In this document: one piece after another, positions 44,114 to 53,302 of the stretch
Position numbering within the stretch: position 1 is the stretch's first letter
How the letters are laid out: each line of letters opens with the position of its first letter
From: Leisingera caerulea DSM 24564
Lineage (GTDB): Bacteria; Pseudomonadota; Alphaproteobacteria; Rhodobacterales; Rhodobacteraceae
Assembly (NCBI RefSeq): GCF_000473325.1
Contig: NZ_KI421513.1
Coordinates: 735,217-799,216, forward strand
Length of the DNA: 64,000 nucleotides
Direction: 5' to 3'
Program-made: the position numbers and the translations under genes
The notes under the pieces: model-generated
Databases searched by the model: none
Seen by the model: the letters and a program-made list of their open reading frames with translations, nothing else
What the model was told of the DNA's origin: nothing

Positions 44114-44938
44114 ATGGAGCTCCGCCTGATGAGATCGAAAGACGGCCGCACAACCAAGGACGGCATCCGCATTCATGAGCCCGGCGATTTTGCCGGCATG
44201 CACAAGGCGGGGGCGCTTGCCGCGCGCATTCTGGATGACATCGCGGCCCATGTGGTTCCCGGTCAAACCACCGGCGAACTGGACCGCCTGATCACCCGGA
44301 TGGTTGAGGACGCGGGCGCCACCTCGGCGACTATCGGATACAAAGGGTATCAGCACGCCAGCTGCATCTCGGTAAACCACGTGGTCTGCCACGGCATTCC
44401 CGGCGACAAGAAGCTGAAGGATGGCGATATCCTGAACATCGACGTGACCGTGATTGTCGACGGCTGGTTCGGCGACACCTCGCGGATGTTCGTGGCGGGC
44501 AAACTCAGCCGCAAGGCGGAGCGGCTGATCCAGGTCACCCATGATTCGCTGATGAAGGGGATCGAGGCGGTGAAGCCCGGCAATACCTTCGGCGACATCG
44601 GCCACGCAATCCAGACCTATGCCGAAAGCCAGCGGATGAGCGTGGTGCGCGACTTCTGCGGCCACGGCCTGGGCCAGGTGTTCCATGCCCCGCCCAACGT
44701 GCTGCACTATGGCCGCCCCGGCACCGGCCCGGTGCTGGAGGAAGGCATGTTCTTTACCATCGAGCCTATGATCAACCTGGGCCGCCCGGAAACCAAGATC
44801 CTGGCCGACGAGTGGACCGCCGTGACCCGTGACAAGTCGCTGTCGGCGCAGTTCGAGCATTCGATCGGGGTAACTGCTGACGGGGCGGAGATTTTCACCC
44901 TGTCTCCGGCCGGGAAATTCCACCCGACCTACGGGTAA
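44114..44938 (+). CDS. map: Type I methionine aminopeptidase
   Basis: A 274-aa metalloenzyme that removes N-terminal methionine. The five metal ligands are visible in NIDVTVIVDGWFGDTSRMF (two Asp), GHGLGQVFH (His), EEGMFFTIEP (Glu) and QFEHSIGV (Glu). The protein starts at ATG 44114; the frame is open 51 codons upstream over the promoter region. Divergent from the MscS gene. Confidence 0.95.
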   Translation: MELRLMRSKDGRTTKDGIRIHEPGDFAGMHKAGALAARILDDIAAHVVPGQTTGELDRLITRMVEDAGATSATIGYKGYQHASCISVNHVVCHGIPGDKKLKDGDILNIDVTVIVDGWFGDTSRMFVAGKLSRKAERLIQVTHDSLMKGIEAVKPGNTFGDIGHAIQTYAESQRMSVVRDFCGHGLGQVFHAPPNVLHYGRPGTGPVLEEGMFFTIEPMINLGRPETKILADEWTAVTRDKSLSAQFEHSIGVTADGAEIFTLSPAGKFHPTYG

Positions 44939-44978
44939 GCCGGTAAGGCACAGGCGAGGGCCAGCCCCCGCACCCCCC

Positions 44979-44999
44979 GGATATTTTCAGCCAGATGAA
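44979..44999 (+). repeat. Conserved 21-nt intergenic element, copy 2
   Basis: Identical over 21 bases to 16012-16032, and again preceded by GGCCAGCCCC and CACCCC. It lies 41 bases after the map stop codon in a convergent gap. Confidence 0.65.
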
Positions 45000-45011
45000 G
45001 GACGGATCCTG

Positions 45012-45203
45012 TCAGGAGCCGGCGCCGTCCTGACCCTCCGCGTCCTGCATCCGCCACAAGGCGAGCAGCAGGGTGCCATCTCCGAATGGCGTCACTGCAT
45101 CTTGTATGAACAGTGGGGGCCGGGCAGGTTCCGGTTTGGGTTTTGTCCCGGCTTCGGCCTTGGTCACAGGCGGCAGGAACGGCGTACTCAGTGTCTGTTC
45201 CAT
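45012..45203 (-). CDS. Small hypothetical protein (63 aa)
   Basis: A 63-aa frame (MEQTLSTPFLPPVTKAEAG...) located 24 bases after the HAD phosphatase gene on the same strand. It is proline- and alanine-rich in the first half and ends acidic (MQDAEGQDGAGS). The ribosome site is weak. No family was recognised; coding status is a moderate guess based on position and plausible composition. Confidence 0.42.
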   Translation of the reverse strand: MEQTLSTPFLPPVTKAEAGTKPKPEPARPPLFIQDAVTPFGDGTLLLALWRMQDAEGQDGAGS

Positions 45204-45227
45204 GCCCGGAACAGTAGCACATCCGCC

Positions 45228-45890
45228 TCAGATCGACAAAAGCGCGGGCACCTCAGCCATATCGCGGAACACCTCCGCTCCCAGCGCCGCAAGCTTCCGG
45301 CCGCCTCCGTGCGGCGCGTGACCGAGACAGCGCATCCCCGCACGCACCGCGGCGGTGACGCCGCTGCCGCTGTCCTCGATCACAAGGCAGTCGCGCGCCT
45401 GCACGCCGAAGTGGCTGGCCGCGGCCAGGAACAGCCCCGGCTCCGGCTTGGCCACGCCCAGCGAATGGGCCGAAAACATCGCCTGCGGATGGAACCGGTC
45501 CCACAGGCCGTTCTGGCCCAGGGTGATGCGCATCTTCTCCTCGCTGCCGTTAGAGGCGACGCAGACCGGGATGTCCTTGGCATCAAGCCGCGCCAGCAGC
45601 TGCGGAATGCCCGGTGTCAGCGGCACCCCCTGCTTCAACCGCGCATAGGTCTCGGCGTAGACTTCGCGGGTCCAGTCCTCCGGCAGGTCCGCCCCCAGGT
45701 TGCGGGCCTTTTCCATGACACCGGCCATGGTGCCGCCAACAAAATACGCCATCGACTGCTCCATGGTCAGCTCCAGCCCGTGCCGGGCCAAATTTTCGAT
45801 CAGCGCCTGATTGGAGGCCGGCTCGCTGTCGACCAGCACGCCGTCGCAATCAAAGATCACCAGTTTCGGGGTTGGAAATGTTTTGGGCAT
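45228..45890 (-). CDS. HAD-IA superfamily phosphatase
   Basis: A 220-aa haloacid-dehalogenase-like hydrolase of the phosphoglycolate phosphatase/beta-phosphoglucomutase branch. Motif I is FDCDGVLVDSE (nucleophile Asp), motif II VASNGS, motif III lysine in AKPEPGLFL and motif IV VIEDSGSG. ATG 45890 is eight bases after AGG and fits the family start; the frame extends 18 codons upstream across a stem-loop. Substrate not determined. Confidence 0.9.
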   Translation of the reverse strand: MPKTFPTPKLVIFDCDGVLVDSEPASNQALIENLARHGLELTMEQSMAYFVGGTMAGVMEKARNLGADLPEDWTREVYAETYARLKQGVPLTPGIPQLLARLDAKDIPVCVASNGSEEKMRITLGQNGLWDRFHPQAMFSAHSLGVAKPEPGLFLAAASHFGVQARDCLVIEDSGSGVTAAVRAGMRCLGHAPHGGGRKLAALGAEVFRDMAEVPALLSI

Positions 45891-45903
45891 CAAAAGCGCC
45901 TTT

Positions 45904-45942
45904 GCCGGAATAAACCTGTTCTGGGCCACAGGTTTATTCGGC
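45904..45942 (-). promoter_or_regulatory. Stem-loop in the leader of the HAD phosphatase gene
   Basis: GCCG(G)AATAAACCTGT (45904-45919) pairs with ACAGGTTTATTCGGC (45928-45942): 15 bp with one bulged base and an 8-base loop, ending just before the ribosome site of the gene. It could be an operator or an RNA element that limits translation. It lacks a T-run. Confidence 0.5.
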
Positions 45943-46024
45943 AATCAGGCCCCCGGCAAACAGGACACCGCGGTTTTTCGCCGGCTCGATCACAAACCAG
46001 GCCGGATCTGAAAAAGGCGGAAAC

Positions 46025-46049
46025 AAAAAATGCAGGGGAGGCCCCTGCA
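46025..46049 (-). terminator. Terminator after the small lipoprotein gene
   Basis: On the minus strand TGCAGGGG, loop CCT, CCCCTGCA forms a perfect 8-bp stem followed by TTTTTT (46025-46030), 28 bases after the stop codon. Confidence 0.85.
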
Positions 46050-46077
46050 TTCAATTCTTGCAACGGTCTGGCTAAAC

Positions 46078-46404
46078 TCAGAACTTGCAGCGCTTTTTCT
46101 TGGCCAGAGCAACCAGCACTTCATGGCGCTTGTTTGCCGCGTTCATGGCCTCGTTTGCGTTGGAGTAATTGCCGATAACCGCCGGCCAGAACAGGATCGC
46201 CGCCGCCACATTGGCGCCGGATGCGGTCTTGCCTTTCTTGGCCTCGGCGCGGATCTCGTCCAGCTGGCCCATCTGGGTCTTGATCTCGTCGCAGGTCAGC
46301 GAGGCATCGTCGATGTTGTTGGTGGTCACAACCTCAGGAGACACGCAGCCGGCCAGGAACAGCGAACCAGCGGCCAGCAGGCCAAGGAATTTTCCAGTTT
46401 TCAT
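46078..46404 (-). CDS. Small putative lipoprotein
   Basis: A 108-aa protein with a lipoprotein signal peptide (MKTGKFLGLLAAGSLFLAGC, lipobox L-A-G-C20). The mature part has two more cysteines (LTCDEI, KKRCKF at the C-terminus), a helical EIRAEAKKGK segment and a hydrophobic stretch VAAAILFWPAVIG, similar to small roseobacter 'YgdI-like' lipoproteins with a membrane-inserted middle. Specific function unknown. A clear terminator follows. Confidence 0.82.
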   Translation of the reverse strand: MKTGKFLGLLAAGSLFLAGCVSPEVVTTNNIDDASLTCDEIKTQMGQLDEIRAEAKKGKTASGANVAAAILFWPAVIGNYSNANEAMNAANKRHEVLVALAKKKRCKF

Positions 46405-46537
46405 ATGAAACCCTCTGAAACCGCCAGAATTGACGGAAGTTTGATTGAAATCACGGGGCTGTTACATCCCTAGGAATGATTGCGCAAATAGAAAATCAAT
46501 TATTTGGGGAAAGCGCCCGTCTGGCTCCGGACCTGTT

Positions 46538-47089
46538 TTACTGCCGCCACATCAGCGAAATATGGGTATCGCCGTATTTGCGGCTGTCGTGCAGCTCGAA
46601 TCCTTCCGGGGCGGCCATCGGCGCGCTTTCCTCCCAGACCACCAAAGCGTCCTCCGCCACCCAGCCGCCAGATACGGCAGCGGCAAGGGCCTTCTCCCCC
46701 AGGCCCTTGCCGTAGGGCGGATCGAGGAAGATCAGATCGAACGGCGCCCCCGGGTTTTGTCCCAGCTTCAGCGCATCGCGGCGTATCAGGGTGCAGCGGT
46801 CCCCGGCCCGGCAGATGCTTATATTCTTGCGGATCAAACCGGTGGAGACGCGGCCGTCATCGACGAATACCACCTCTGCTGCGCCGCGCGACAGCGCCTC
46901 AAGCCCCAGCGCGCCGGTGCCCGCGAACAGGTCCAGAACCCGGGCGCCGGGGATGGCGCCGGTGTGCATCAGCACATTGAACAGGCTTTCGCGCACACGG
47001 TCGGTGGTGGGGCGCAGGTGCGCGCCCGCATCCCCCTTTCCCACCGCGGCCAGTGCCCGGCCGCGGAACTCCCCTGCGATGATCCTCAC
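46538..47089 (-). CDS. rsmD: 16S rRNA (guanine(966)-N2)-methyltransferase
   Basis: A 183-aa SAM-dependent methyltransferase. It has the N-terminal MRIIAGEFRGR and RPTTDRVRESLFN, the SAM loop VLDLFAGTGALGLEAL and the catalytic DPPY in FLDPPYGKGL, all typical for RsmD. The GTG start overlaps the preceding reductase stop by four bases (GTGA), so it is translated from the same mRNA. Confidence 0.94.
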   Translation of the reverse strand: MRIIAGEFRGRALAAVGKGDAGAHLRPTTDRVRESLFNVLMHTGAIPGARVLDLFAGTGALGLEALSRGAAEVVFVDDGRVSTGLIRKNISICRAGDRCTLIRRDALKLGQNPGAPFDLIFLDPPYGKGLGEKALAAAVSGGWVAEDALVVWEESAPMAAPEGFELHDSRKYGDTHISLMWRQ

Positions 47090-48297
47090 GCCTTCAGCAG
47101 CGGCTTCAGATCGGCAGAGGGATCGGCAACCACGGTCTTGTCCGCGGTCTTGCCCATGTCGATAAGCCGCTTGGCCACCATATAGGCGCGCGGATCGTTC
47201 ATCGCGTCGACCGCGACCAGCCGGTCGCCGGCAAAATACCAGAACGAGACCTGCCGGCCGTCGCCCTGGCGGGTGACCACGTTGTCATAGCCGGTGTTGA
47301 GGCCCGCGATCTGCAGCTTGACGTCGTATTGATCCGACCAGAACCACGGCGTCGCGATGTAGTCCTTTTCCGACCCCAGCATGTTCTGCGCCACAACCTC
47401 GGCCTGGTCGATAGCGTTGGGCACGCTTTCCAGACGGATGCGGTTGCCCTGGAACGGGAAGGAGGCGCAATCGCCCGCCGCCCAGATGGACGCAACCGAG
47501 GTGCGCCCTTGCGCGTCCACCTTGATGCCGTTGTCCAGCTCCAGACCGGCCATCTCCGCCAGTTGCGAACACGGGGTGATGCCGACGCCCACAACGACAA
47601 AATCCACCTCCAGCACCTCGCCGCCGCTCAGCACCGCGCGGGCCACCTTGCCGCCCTCACCTTCCAGCCGCTCCAGGCCGGTGCTCTCGCGGATATCGAC
47701 ACCATGAGAGGTGTGAAGCTCGCGGAAGAAGTCCGACGTTTGCGGCGCTGCGACGCGCTGCAGGATGCGGTCTGCCATCTCGAGCAGGGTGACCTGCACT
47801 CCGCGCTTGGCGCAGACCGCAGCCGCCTCCAGCCCGATGTAGCCGCCGCCGACGATCAGCGCGCGCTTGCCTTCGGTCACATGCGGCGCCATCGCATCGA
47901 CGTCCGTCAGGCCCCGCACCACAAAGACGCCGTCCAGATCGCCGCCGATCGCCGCCGGCAGGCGGCGCGGGTCGGAGCCGGTGGTCAGCGCCAGCTGGTC
48001 ATAGGCGATCACCTCATCCCCCAGCGAAACGGTCTTGGCCGCCGGATCAATGGCGGTGACCCGCTGGCCCAGCTTCAGGGTGATGTTGTTGTCGGCATAA
48101 AAGCTCTCGGGGCGCAGGAACAGCCGCTCCACTTCCATCTCGCCCAGCAGATAGGCTTTGGACAGCGGCGGGCGCTGATAGGGCAGCGCTGCTTCCGCGC
48201 CGATCAGGGTAATCTCCCCCTCGAACCCGTCTTTGCGCAGCTTTGCCACCAGCGAGGCCCCCGCCTGCCCCGCTCCAATCACGACGATGTGGGACAT
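47086..48297 (-). CDS. FAD-dependent NAD(P)H:ferredoxin/rubredoxin reductase-like protein
   Basis: A 403-aa flavoprotein of the pyridine nucleotide-disulfide oxidoreductase family, ferredoxin-reductase branch. FAD motif IVVIGAGQAGASLV (N-terminus), PYQRPPLSKAYL, the NAD(P) motif ALIVGGGYIGLEAAAV and the second FAD motif IWAAGDCASFP are present. Such reductases feed electrons to a [2Fe-2S] ferredoxin of a P450 or dioxygenase; no partner is nearby. ATG 48297 is the homologous start, although the frame is longer. Confidence 0.88.
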   Translation of the reverse strand: MSHIVVIGAGQAGASLVAKLRKDGFEGEITLIGAEAALPYQRPPLSKAYLLGEMEVERLFLRPESFYADNNITLKLGQRVTAIDPAAKTVSLGDEVIAYDQLALTTGSDPRRLPAAIGGDLDGVFVVRGLTDVDAMAPHVTEGKRALIVGGGYIGLEAAAVCAKRGVQVTLLEMADRILQRVAAPQTSDFFRELHTSHGVDIRESTGLERLEGEGGKVARAVLSGGEVLEVDFVVVGVGITPCSQLAEMAGLELDNGIKVDAQGRTSVASIWAAGDCASFPFQGNRIRLESVPNAIDQAEVVAQNMLGSEKDYIATPWFWSDQYDVKLQIAGLNTGYDNVVTRQGDGRQVSFWYFAGDRLVAVDAMNDPRAYMVAKRLIDMGKTADKTVVADPSADLKPLLKA

Positions 48298-48392
48298 CTC
48301 TGCTTGCCTCCCGCAATAGTTCCCGTCACGCTTCCAACGGACCCTATATACCGGGGGCCCCAAAACGCAATCATGAGAAAGAGGAACGTGCG

Positions 48393-48881
48393 ATGATTTC
48401 TGTTGGAGACCAGCTGCCCGACGCCGTGCTGACGCGGATCGGAGACGACGGGCCGGAGCAAGTTCAGCTGTCAAGCAAGCTGAAGGGGCGGAAAGTGGTG
48501 ATCTTTGCGGTTCCCGGCGCCTTTACCAGCACCTGCCATTCCGCTCATGTGCCCAGCTTTATCCGCACCAAGGACCAGTTTGCCGCCAAAGGCGTCGATG
48601 AAATCATCTGCCTGGCCGGCAATGACCCGTTCGTGATGTCGATCTGGGGCGACAACACCGGCGCCACCGATGCCGGGATCACCATGCTGTCGGACGCCGA
48701 GTGCACCTTTACCGAGGCGGTCGGCATGCGCTTCGATGCGCCTCCCGCCGGCTTGATCGGCCGCTCTCTGCGCTATGCGATGCTGGTGGAAGATGGCGAA
48801 GTGAAGATCCTCAACAAGGAAGAAAACCCCGGCCAGTGCGAGCTTTCAGCAGGCGAAGGCTTGCTGGAGTCGATGGGCTGA
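48393..48881 (+). CDS. Prx5-type peroxiredoxin
   Basis: A 162-aa peroxiredoxin of the AhpE/Prx5 type with the peroxidatic cysteine C48 in VPGAFTSTCHSAHVPSF. It would reduce hydrogen peroxide and alkyl hydroperoxides with glutaredoxin or thioredoxin. GAGGAA precedes ATG 48393; the frame extends 50 codons upstream. Divergent from the FAD reductase gene. Confidence 0.92.
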   Translation: MISVGDQLPDAVLTRIGDDGPEQVQLSSKLKGRKVVIFAVPGAFTSTCHSAHVPSFIRTKDQFAAKGVDEIICLAGNDPFVMSIWGDNTGATDAGITMLSDAECTFTEAVGMRFDAPPAGLIGRSLRYAMLVEDGEVKILNKEENPGQCELSAGEGLLESMG

Positions 48882-48950
48882 GGGCTGGATTTCTGCGGCT
48901 GCCAGTGCTGGCGGCCGCAGCTGCAAACCCTTAACAATTCTTGAAAAATC

Positions 48951-49010
48951 AGGTCAGCACCTCTGCCGCAATGTTTCGCGCGCGAAACATTTGGACAGGG
49001 CTGCTGACCT
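48951..49010. promoter_or_regulatory. Large nested palindrome between the peroxiredoxin and phhB genes
   Basis: The outer stem AGGTCAGCA (48951-48959) / TGCTGACCT (49002-49010) encloses a perfect 22-bp palindrome (48970-48991) made of AATGTTTCGCG and its exact reverse complement. T-runs lie outside both arms (TTTT after 49010; AAAAA before 48951), so it may serve as a bidirectional terminator for the convergent genes. The core TGTTTCGCGCGCGAAACA has ParB-site-like half sites. Confidence 0.6.
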
Positions 49011-49030
49011 TTTCTGTCATATCCCGCAGC

Positions 49031-49339
49031 TCAGGTCTGCGGCTCGCCGTAAAGACCGTCCATCTTGCGCGCCAGCTTGGCATCCTGAGAGCTGATGCCG
49101 TCCACGTCGTGCGTGGTCAGCACCACCGTCACCCGGTTGTAGACATTGCTCCATTCCGGATGGTGGTTCCATTTCTCCGCCCAGATCGCTGCGCGGGTCA
49201 TCCAGCCGAAGGCATCGGCGAAATTGCTGAACTTGAAGGTCTTGGTGATGGCATCACGGCCGTCCACCATCTCCCAGCCAGTGGCGAACAGCGGCTCCAG
49301 CAGCGGGCCGCGGGTGGCGTCGGACAGTTTCTCCGTCAT
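49031..49339 (-). CDS. phhB: Pterin-4-alpha-carbinolamine dehydratase
   Basis: A 102-aa PCD/DCoH-family protein with the active-site motif [15 protein letters not shown] and the family ending [16 protein letters not shown]. It recycles the carbinolamine formed by aromatic amino acid hydroxylases, and in bacteria may also act in folate or Moco pathways. Its ATG overlaps the stop of the upstream FemAB-like gene (ATGA). Confidence 0.93.
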   Translation of the reverse strand: MTEKLSDATRGPLLEPLFATGWEMVDGRDAITKTFKFSNFADAFGWMTRAAIWAEKWNHHPEWSNVYNRVTVVLTTHDVDGISSQDAKLARKMDGLYGEPQT

Positions 49340-50523
49340 TCTTGCTCCTCCACATGCGCTTTGCGGAACGGGCCGTACTCGGTCAGGATTTCGATTTCTT
49401 CCTCGGTGGCGGCCCGCTCAGCCTCGAGGTAGCGTCCGACGGCCCCGGCAAACCCGGGATCGCCGATCCAGTGCAAGCTATAGGTCTGGCACGGCAAATA
49501 GCCGCGCGCCAGCTTGTGCTCACCCTGCGCGCCGGCTTCGATCCGGTCAAGCCCCAAGGCAATGGCCAATTCTATGGCCTGATAGTAGCACAGTTCAAAA
49601 TGCAGGCACGGGTGGTTCTCGACACAGCCCCAGTAGCGCCCGTACAGAGAGTCCCGGCCTATGAAGTTCAGCGCCCCTGCCACATAGCGCCCATTCCGCC
49701 ACGCCAGAATCAGCGCAATGTCCTGCGCCAGCGTGCGGTGCGCGATGTCAAAGAACTGCCGGGTCAGATAGGGAGATCCCCATTTGCGCGCGCCGGTATC
49801 CTGGTAGAACTCCCAGAATGCCTCCCAATGCTCGGGCCGCAGGCTGCCGCCCTGAAAGACCTGGATTTCGCCGCCAAAGCACTGAGCTTGCATCCGCTCC
49901 TTGCGGATGTTCTTGCGCTTGCGCGACGACAGCGCCCGCATGAAGCCCTCAAAATCGCTGTACCCCTGGTTTTGCCAATGGAACTGCTGGGTGGTGCGCA
50001 GCATCAGTCCCATTTCCTCGCCCAGCCGCGCCTCATCCGCAGTGCAGAAGGTCACGTGCAGCGACGACAGGTTGTTGTCCGCCGCCAACTGCACGGAGCC
50101 CTGCAGCAGTGCCGAATGGCCGATGCCGTCAAAGCCGGGGCGCACCAGGAAACGCCGCCCGGTCACCGGCGTGAAGGGCACCGCAATCTGCAGCTTGGGG
50201 TAATAATGCCCGCCCGCCTGCTCATAGGCATGCGCCCAGTTGTGGTCAAAGATGTACTCGCCCTGGCTGTGCCCCTTGGCATAAAGCGGCGCGCAGGCGA
50301 TCAGGCGGCCGTCCTGATACGCAGTCAGGTACTGCGGCTGCCAGCCGGTGCCCGGCCCGACAGAGCCGCTGTCCTCCAGCGCACTCAGGAACCGGTGGGT
50401 GGTAAAAGGGTCGTAAGGACGGCCCCCGTCCGCCACTTCCGGACAGGCGCAGGCATCCCACTCCGCCGCCGCGACCTGCGACAGCGACGACAGCACCCTG
50501 ATTTCGATTTGCGCCTGGGACAT
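49336..50523 (-). CDS. FemAB/GNAT-like protein (DUF482, peptidogalycan biosynthesis family)
   Basis: A 395-aa protein of the DUF482 GNAT-superfamily group related to FemAB aminoacyl transferases. It has the family segments [24 protein letters not shown] and [24 protein letters not shown] 50523 (MSQAQIEI) fits the family start; six codons more are open upstream. Members are widespread in Proteobacteria; the acceptor is unknown. It is coupled to phhB by a four-base overlap. Confidence 0.86.
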   Translation of the reverse strand: MSQAQIEIRVLSSLSQVAAAEWDACACPEVADGGRPYDPFTTHRFLSALEDSGSVGPGTGWQPQYLTAYQDGRLIACAPLYAKGHSQGEYIFDHNWAHAYEQAGGHYYPKLQIAVPFTPVTGRRFLVRPGFDGIGHSALLQGSVQLAADNNLSSLHVTFCTADEARLGEEMGLMLRTTQQFHWQNQGYSDFEGFMRALSSRKRKNIRKERMQAQCFGGEIQVFQGGSLRPEHWEAFWEFYQDTGARKWGSPYLTRQFFDIAHRTLAQDIALILAWRNGRYVAGALNFIGRDSLYGRYWGCVENHPCLHFELCYYQAIELAIALGLDRIEAGAQGEHKLARGYLPCQTYSLHWIGDPGFAGAVGRYLEAERAATEEEIEILTEYGPFRKAHVEEQE

Positions 50524-50571
50524 GCCTTTCCTCCGCACCACTTCACAGATGTGGGGTGCCCCCCAGCCTGA

Positions 50572-51345
50572 TCAAGATGTTAGCGGCGGCAGGTACTGTT
50601 CAAAGGTCACATTGTCGGCAAAGGCGCGGGCCGCGGCCGCTTCTGCTGGCGAGGTCACGGTCCAGCACAGAACCGGAACCCCCTGGTTGCGCAGCGCCTG
50701 CACACGCGGCCGGGCCAGATCGCCGGCTTCGTGGCTGATAAAGCTGGATCCGGTGCGTTCAAAGTCCGGGATCGCGCGCAGGTCATCGCACACCGCCCTG
50801 GCCAGCTCCGGCCAGTCCGCCGGATCGTAGGCGCTGGTGGTCAGCCCGCGCGGAAGCTCCGGGGCCAGGCGGGCCAGTTCCGCGACCGAATGCGGGTTGA
50901 AGGACATCAGCGCCACCGGGCCGCCGTAGCCGGCCAGCGCCTTGGCCACGGCCTGTTCAAGCACACCGTCAGTGACGCCCATCCGGCCGTGCTGATCCTT
51001 CAGCTCAATCAGCAGCGGCACCTGGCCGGCCACCAGCTCCAGCACTTCGCCGAGGTCTGGAATGCCCTCGCCATCACCGCCCTTCAGCGGAACGGCGCGC
51101 AGCTCCTCGCAGGTGCGCGACCGGACCGGACCGGTGGCCTCAGCCAACCGGTCCAGGCTCTCGTCGTGAAAAGCCATCGCGCAACCGTCGCTGGACAGCT
51201 GCAGGTCGATTTCAATCCCGTAACCCGCGGCCAGCGCCGCGCGGATTGCCGCACGGCTGTTCTCCGGGCGCCCGTCGGCGGCATCATGCAAGGCCCGATG
51301 GGCCAGCGGCACGCTCAGAAAGGCTGCAGGCAGGCCGGGTCTCAT
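50572..51345 (-). CDS. Glycerophosphodiester phosphodiesterase family protein
   Basis: A 257-aa TIM-barrel enzyme of the GDPD family, cleaving glycerophosphodiesters to glycerol 3-phosphate and an alcohol. The conserved H-R...PEN-S (LAHRALHDAADGRPENS), E-I-D-L-Q and H-D-E-S-L-D-R motifs are present. No signal peptide is evident, so it is cytoplasmic. It overlaps the RidA gene by four bases. Confidence 0.92.
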   Translation of the reverse strand: MRPGLPAAFLSVPLAHRALHDAADGRPENSRAAIRAALAAGYGIEIDLQLSSDGCAMAFHDESLDRLAEATGPVRSRTCEELRAVPLKGGDGEGIPDLGEVLELVAGQVPLLIELKDQHGRMGVTDGVLEQAVAKALAGYGGPVALMSFNPHSVAELARLAPELPRGLTTSAYDPADWPELARAVCDDLRAIPDFERTGSSFISHEAGDLARPRVQALRNQGVPVLCWTVTSPAEAAAARAFADNVTFEQYLPPLTS

Positions 51346-51800
51346 TTGATCTGGAAGACGCCGTCGATTTCGACCGCAACGCCCAGCGGCAGCGAGGGCG
51401 AGCTGACGGCAGAGCGCGCGTGGCGGCCAATCTCACCCAGCGCTTCGACCAGGAAGTCGGAGGCGCCGTTCACCACCTGCGGCTGCTGGGTAAAGTCCGC
51501 GGTCGAACTGACAAAGGCCCCCAGTTTGACGACACGGACCAGCCGGTCCAGATCGCCGCCGCAAGCTGCCTTCAGCTGCGCCAGCAGCGCAATAGCGCAG
51601 CGCTTGGCCGCGGCCTGCCCGGCCTCGACATCCATGTCTTTGCCCAGGGTGCCGGTGATCAGCCCGTTTTCATCGGACGGGATCTGGCCGGAGATATAGA
51701 CCATATCGCCCGCGACCACATACGGCACATAGTTGGCGGCCGGTGCCGGCGCGTCAGGCAGGGTCACCCCCAGCTCTTTCAGTTTCGCTTCGATGCTCAT
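51342..51800 (-). CDS. RidA/YjgF-family protein
   Basis: A 152-aa member of the Rid superfamily, longer than canonical RidA (~128 aa) because of an N-terminal extension (MSIEAKLKELGVTLPDAPAPAANYVPY). It belongs to the subgroup with the GDMVYISGQIPSDENG segment. RidA proteins deaminate reactive enamine/imine intermediates; whether this subgroup does so is uncertain. First gene of a unit with the GDPD gene. Confidence 0.86.
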   Translation of the reverse strand: MSIEAKLKELGVTLPDAPAPAANYVPYVVAGDMVYISGQIPSDENGLITGTLGKDMDVEAGQAAAKRCAIALLAQLKAACGGDLDRLVRVVKLGAFVSSTADFTQQPQVVNGASDFLVEALGEIGRHARSAVSSPSLPLGVAVEIDGVFQIK

Positions 51801-51933
51801 GGCCGAGTTCCTCCGAGTCTTTGCTGGCCGGGACGCTACCCGGCGCGGCGGCTTTCGGAAAGAGCAAATGCGAAGCCCCCGCGCGCCTTTCCGCCCCTTG
51901 GCCGCAGCAGTGGAGGGAAGCCGGTGTCATGCA

Positions 51934-51963
51934 GGGAAACCGGCCATGAAAAACCGGTTTCCC
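51934..51963 (-). terminator. Hairpin downstream of the type I secretion genes
   Basis: GGGAAACCGG (51934-51943) and CCGGTTTCCC (51954-51963) form a perfect 10-bp stem with a 10-base loop, 35 bases after the HlyD-like stop. It is embedded in a cluster of CCGG repeats and has no T-run, so terminator function is tentative. Confidence 0.4.
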
Positions 51964-51997
51964 TTGGCCGGTCTCCGCGCCGGTTTCCGGGGCGCCT

Positions 51998-53302
51998 TCA
52001 GCTTTCGCGGAAGGCTTTGACGAAGTAATCGGACAGCGGCTTGATCAGATAGGCCAGCGGCGAGCGGTCGGCGGTGCGGATGTAGCTTTCCACCGGCATC
52101 CCCGGGATCAGCACCGTGCCGGCAGGCAAGCGGCCGCGCTCACCGGGATTGAGCTCAATCTCGGCGCGGTAATAAGACGCCCCGCTGCCCTGATCCTCAA
52201 ACGCATCCGCCGAGACCTGGGTGACATGGCCGAACAGTTCTGGCGTGCTGCGCTGATCCAGGGCGGAAAAGCGCAGGGTCACTTCCTGGCCTGTATGCAG
52301 CTGGTCGATATCGGTCGGCGCCACCTGCGCCGCAATCACCAGCGGCCGGTCCTGCGGCACCAGGTACAGCACCGGATCGGCCGGCCGTATCACCGAGCGC
52401 GGCGTCTGAACCTGCAGCCCGTAGACGATCCCCGACACTGGCGCGGTGATATCCAGCCGCTCCAGCCGCTGCCGCAGCGACCGGCGGGTTTCGGCCAGCT
52501 CAACCTCCTGCGAGCGCAGGTCCCGCAGCCGGGTGATCGCCTCTTCGCGCTGTCCTGTGGCCAGTTTCAGGATCTCAATGTCGATTTCGGTGATCCGCCC
52601 CTCAGCCTGCGCCTCCGAGGCCACCAGCTCGCCCAGCTGGCCCTCCAGATTGGCCAGGGTGCGGCGCAGGTTCAGCACCGTCGCAGCCTGTGCAAGGCCG
52701 CGGTCCAGCAGCGACTGCTGGTTGCTCAGTTCCTCGTCGATCAGTTCCAGCTGAACCTTCATGGACTGCTGCTGCGCCTGGATGCCGCGTATCTGCTCTT
52801 CGATCTGGACCCGGCGCTTCTCCAGCTGCTCGATCTCGCGGGCCGTGGTGGCCCTGCGAGCCTGGAACAGGCGCTGCTGGCCCTCCACCAGATCCTTAAC
52901 ATCCGGCTGGGTTTCAACCGCTTTCAGCAGTTCAGGATCGAAAGTGATTTCTTCAGCCTCGTCCCGCTCCGCCTCCAGCCGGCCGCGGCGCGCCATCAGC
53001 TCAAACAGCTGGCCTTCGGTGATCACCAGCTGCGAGGTCAGCTCATTGGCGTCCAGCCGGATCAGGGTGTCGCCCTCCTGCACGGTGTCGCCTTCATCCA
53101 CCAGGATTTCCGCGACGATGCCGCCGTCCAGATGCTGCACAACCTGGCGGTTGCGGTCGACCTCGATCCGGCCGGAGGCAACCACCGCACCGGAAATCGA
53201 CGACAGCACCGACCAGGAGCCAAAGCCCCCCACCAGCACCACAAGCGCGATCAGTCCGATAATCAGCGGCCGCCGCGCGGACCAGGTGCCATCGCCGCTC
53301 AT
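51998..53302 (-). CDS. HlyD-family type I secretion periplasmic adaptor
   Basis: A 434-aa membrane-fusion protein: one N-terminal membrane helix ([19 protein letters not shown]), a lipoyl-like half motif ([19 protein letters not shown]), a long coiled coil (about 95-285, rich in Glu/Gln/Arg/Leu), the second half motif ([14 protein letters not shown]) and the C-terminal beta-barrel with PGMPVESYI. It bridges the ABC transporter to a TolC-like channel. Its start overlaps the ABC gene stop by four bases. Confidence 0.93.
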   Translation of the reverse strand: MSGDGTWSARRPLIIGLIALVVLVGGFGSWSVLSSISGAVVASGRIEVDRNRQVVQHLDGGIVAEILVDEGDTVQEGDTLIRLDANELTSQLVITEGQLFELMARRGRLEAERDEAEEITFDPELLKAVETQPDVKDLVEGQQRLFQARRATTAREIEQLEKRRVQIEEQIRGIQAQQQSMKVQLELIDEELSNQQSLLDRGLAQAATVLNLRRTLANLEGQLGELVASEAQAEGRITEIDIEILKLATGQREEAITRLRDLRSQEVELAETRRSLRQRLERLDITAPVSGIVYGLQVQTPRSVIRPADPVLYLVPQDRPLVIAAQVAPTDIDQLHTGQEVTLRFSALDQRSTPELFGHVTQVSADAFEDQGSGASYYRAEIELNPGERGRLPAGTVLIPGMPVESYIRTADRSPLAYLIKPLSDYFVKAFRES

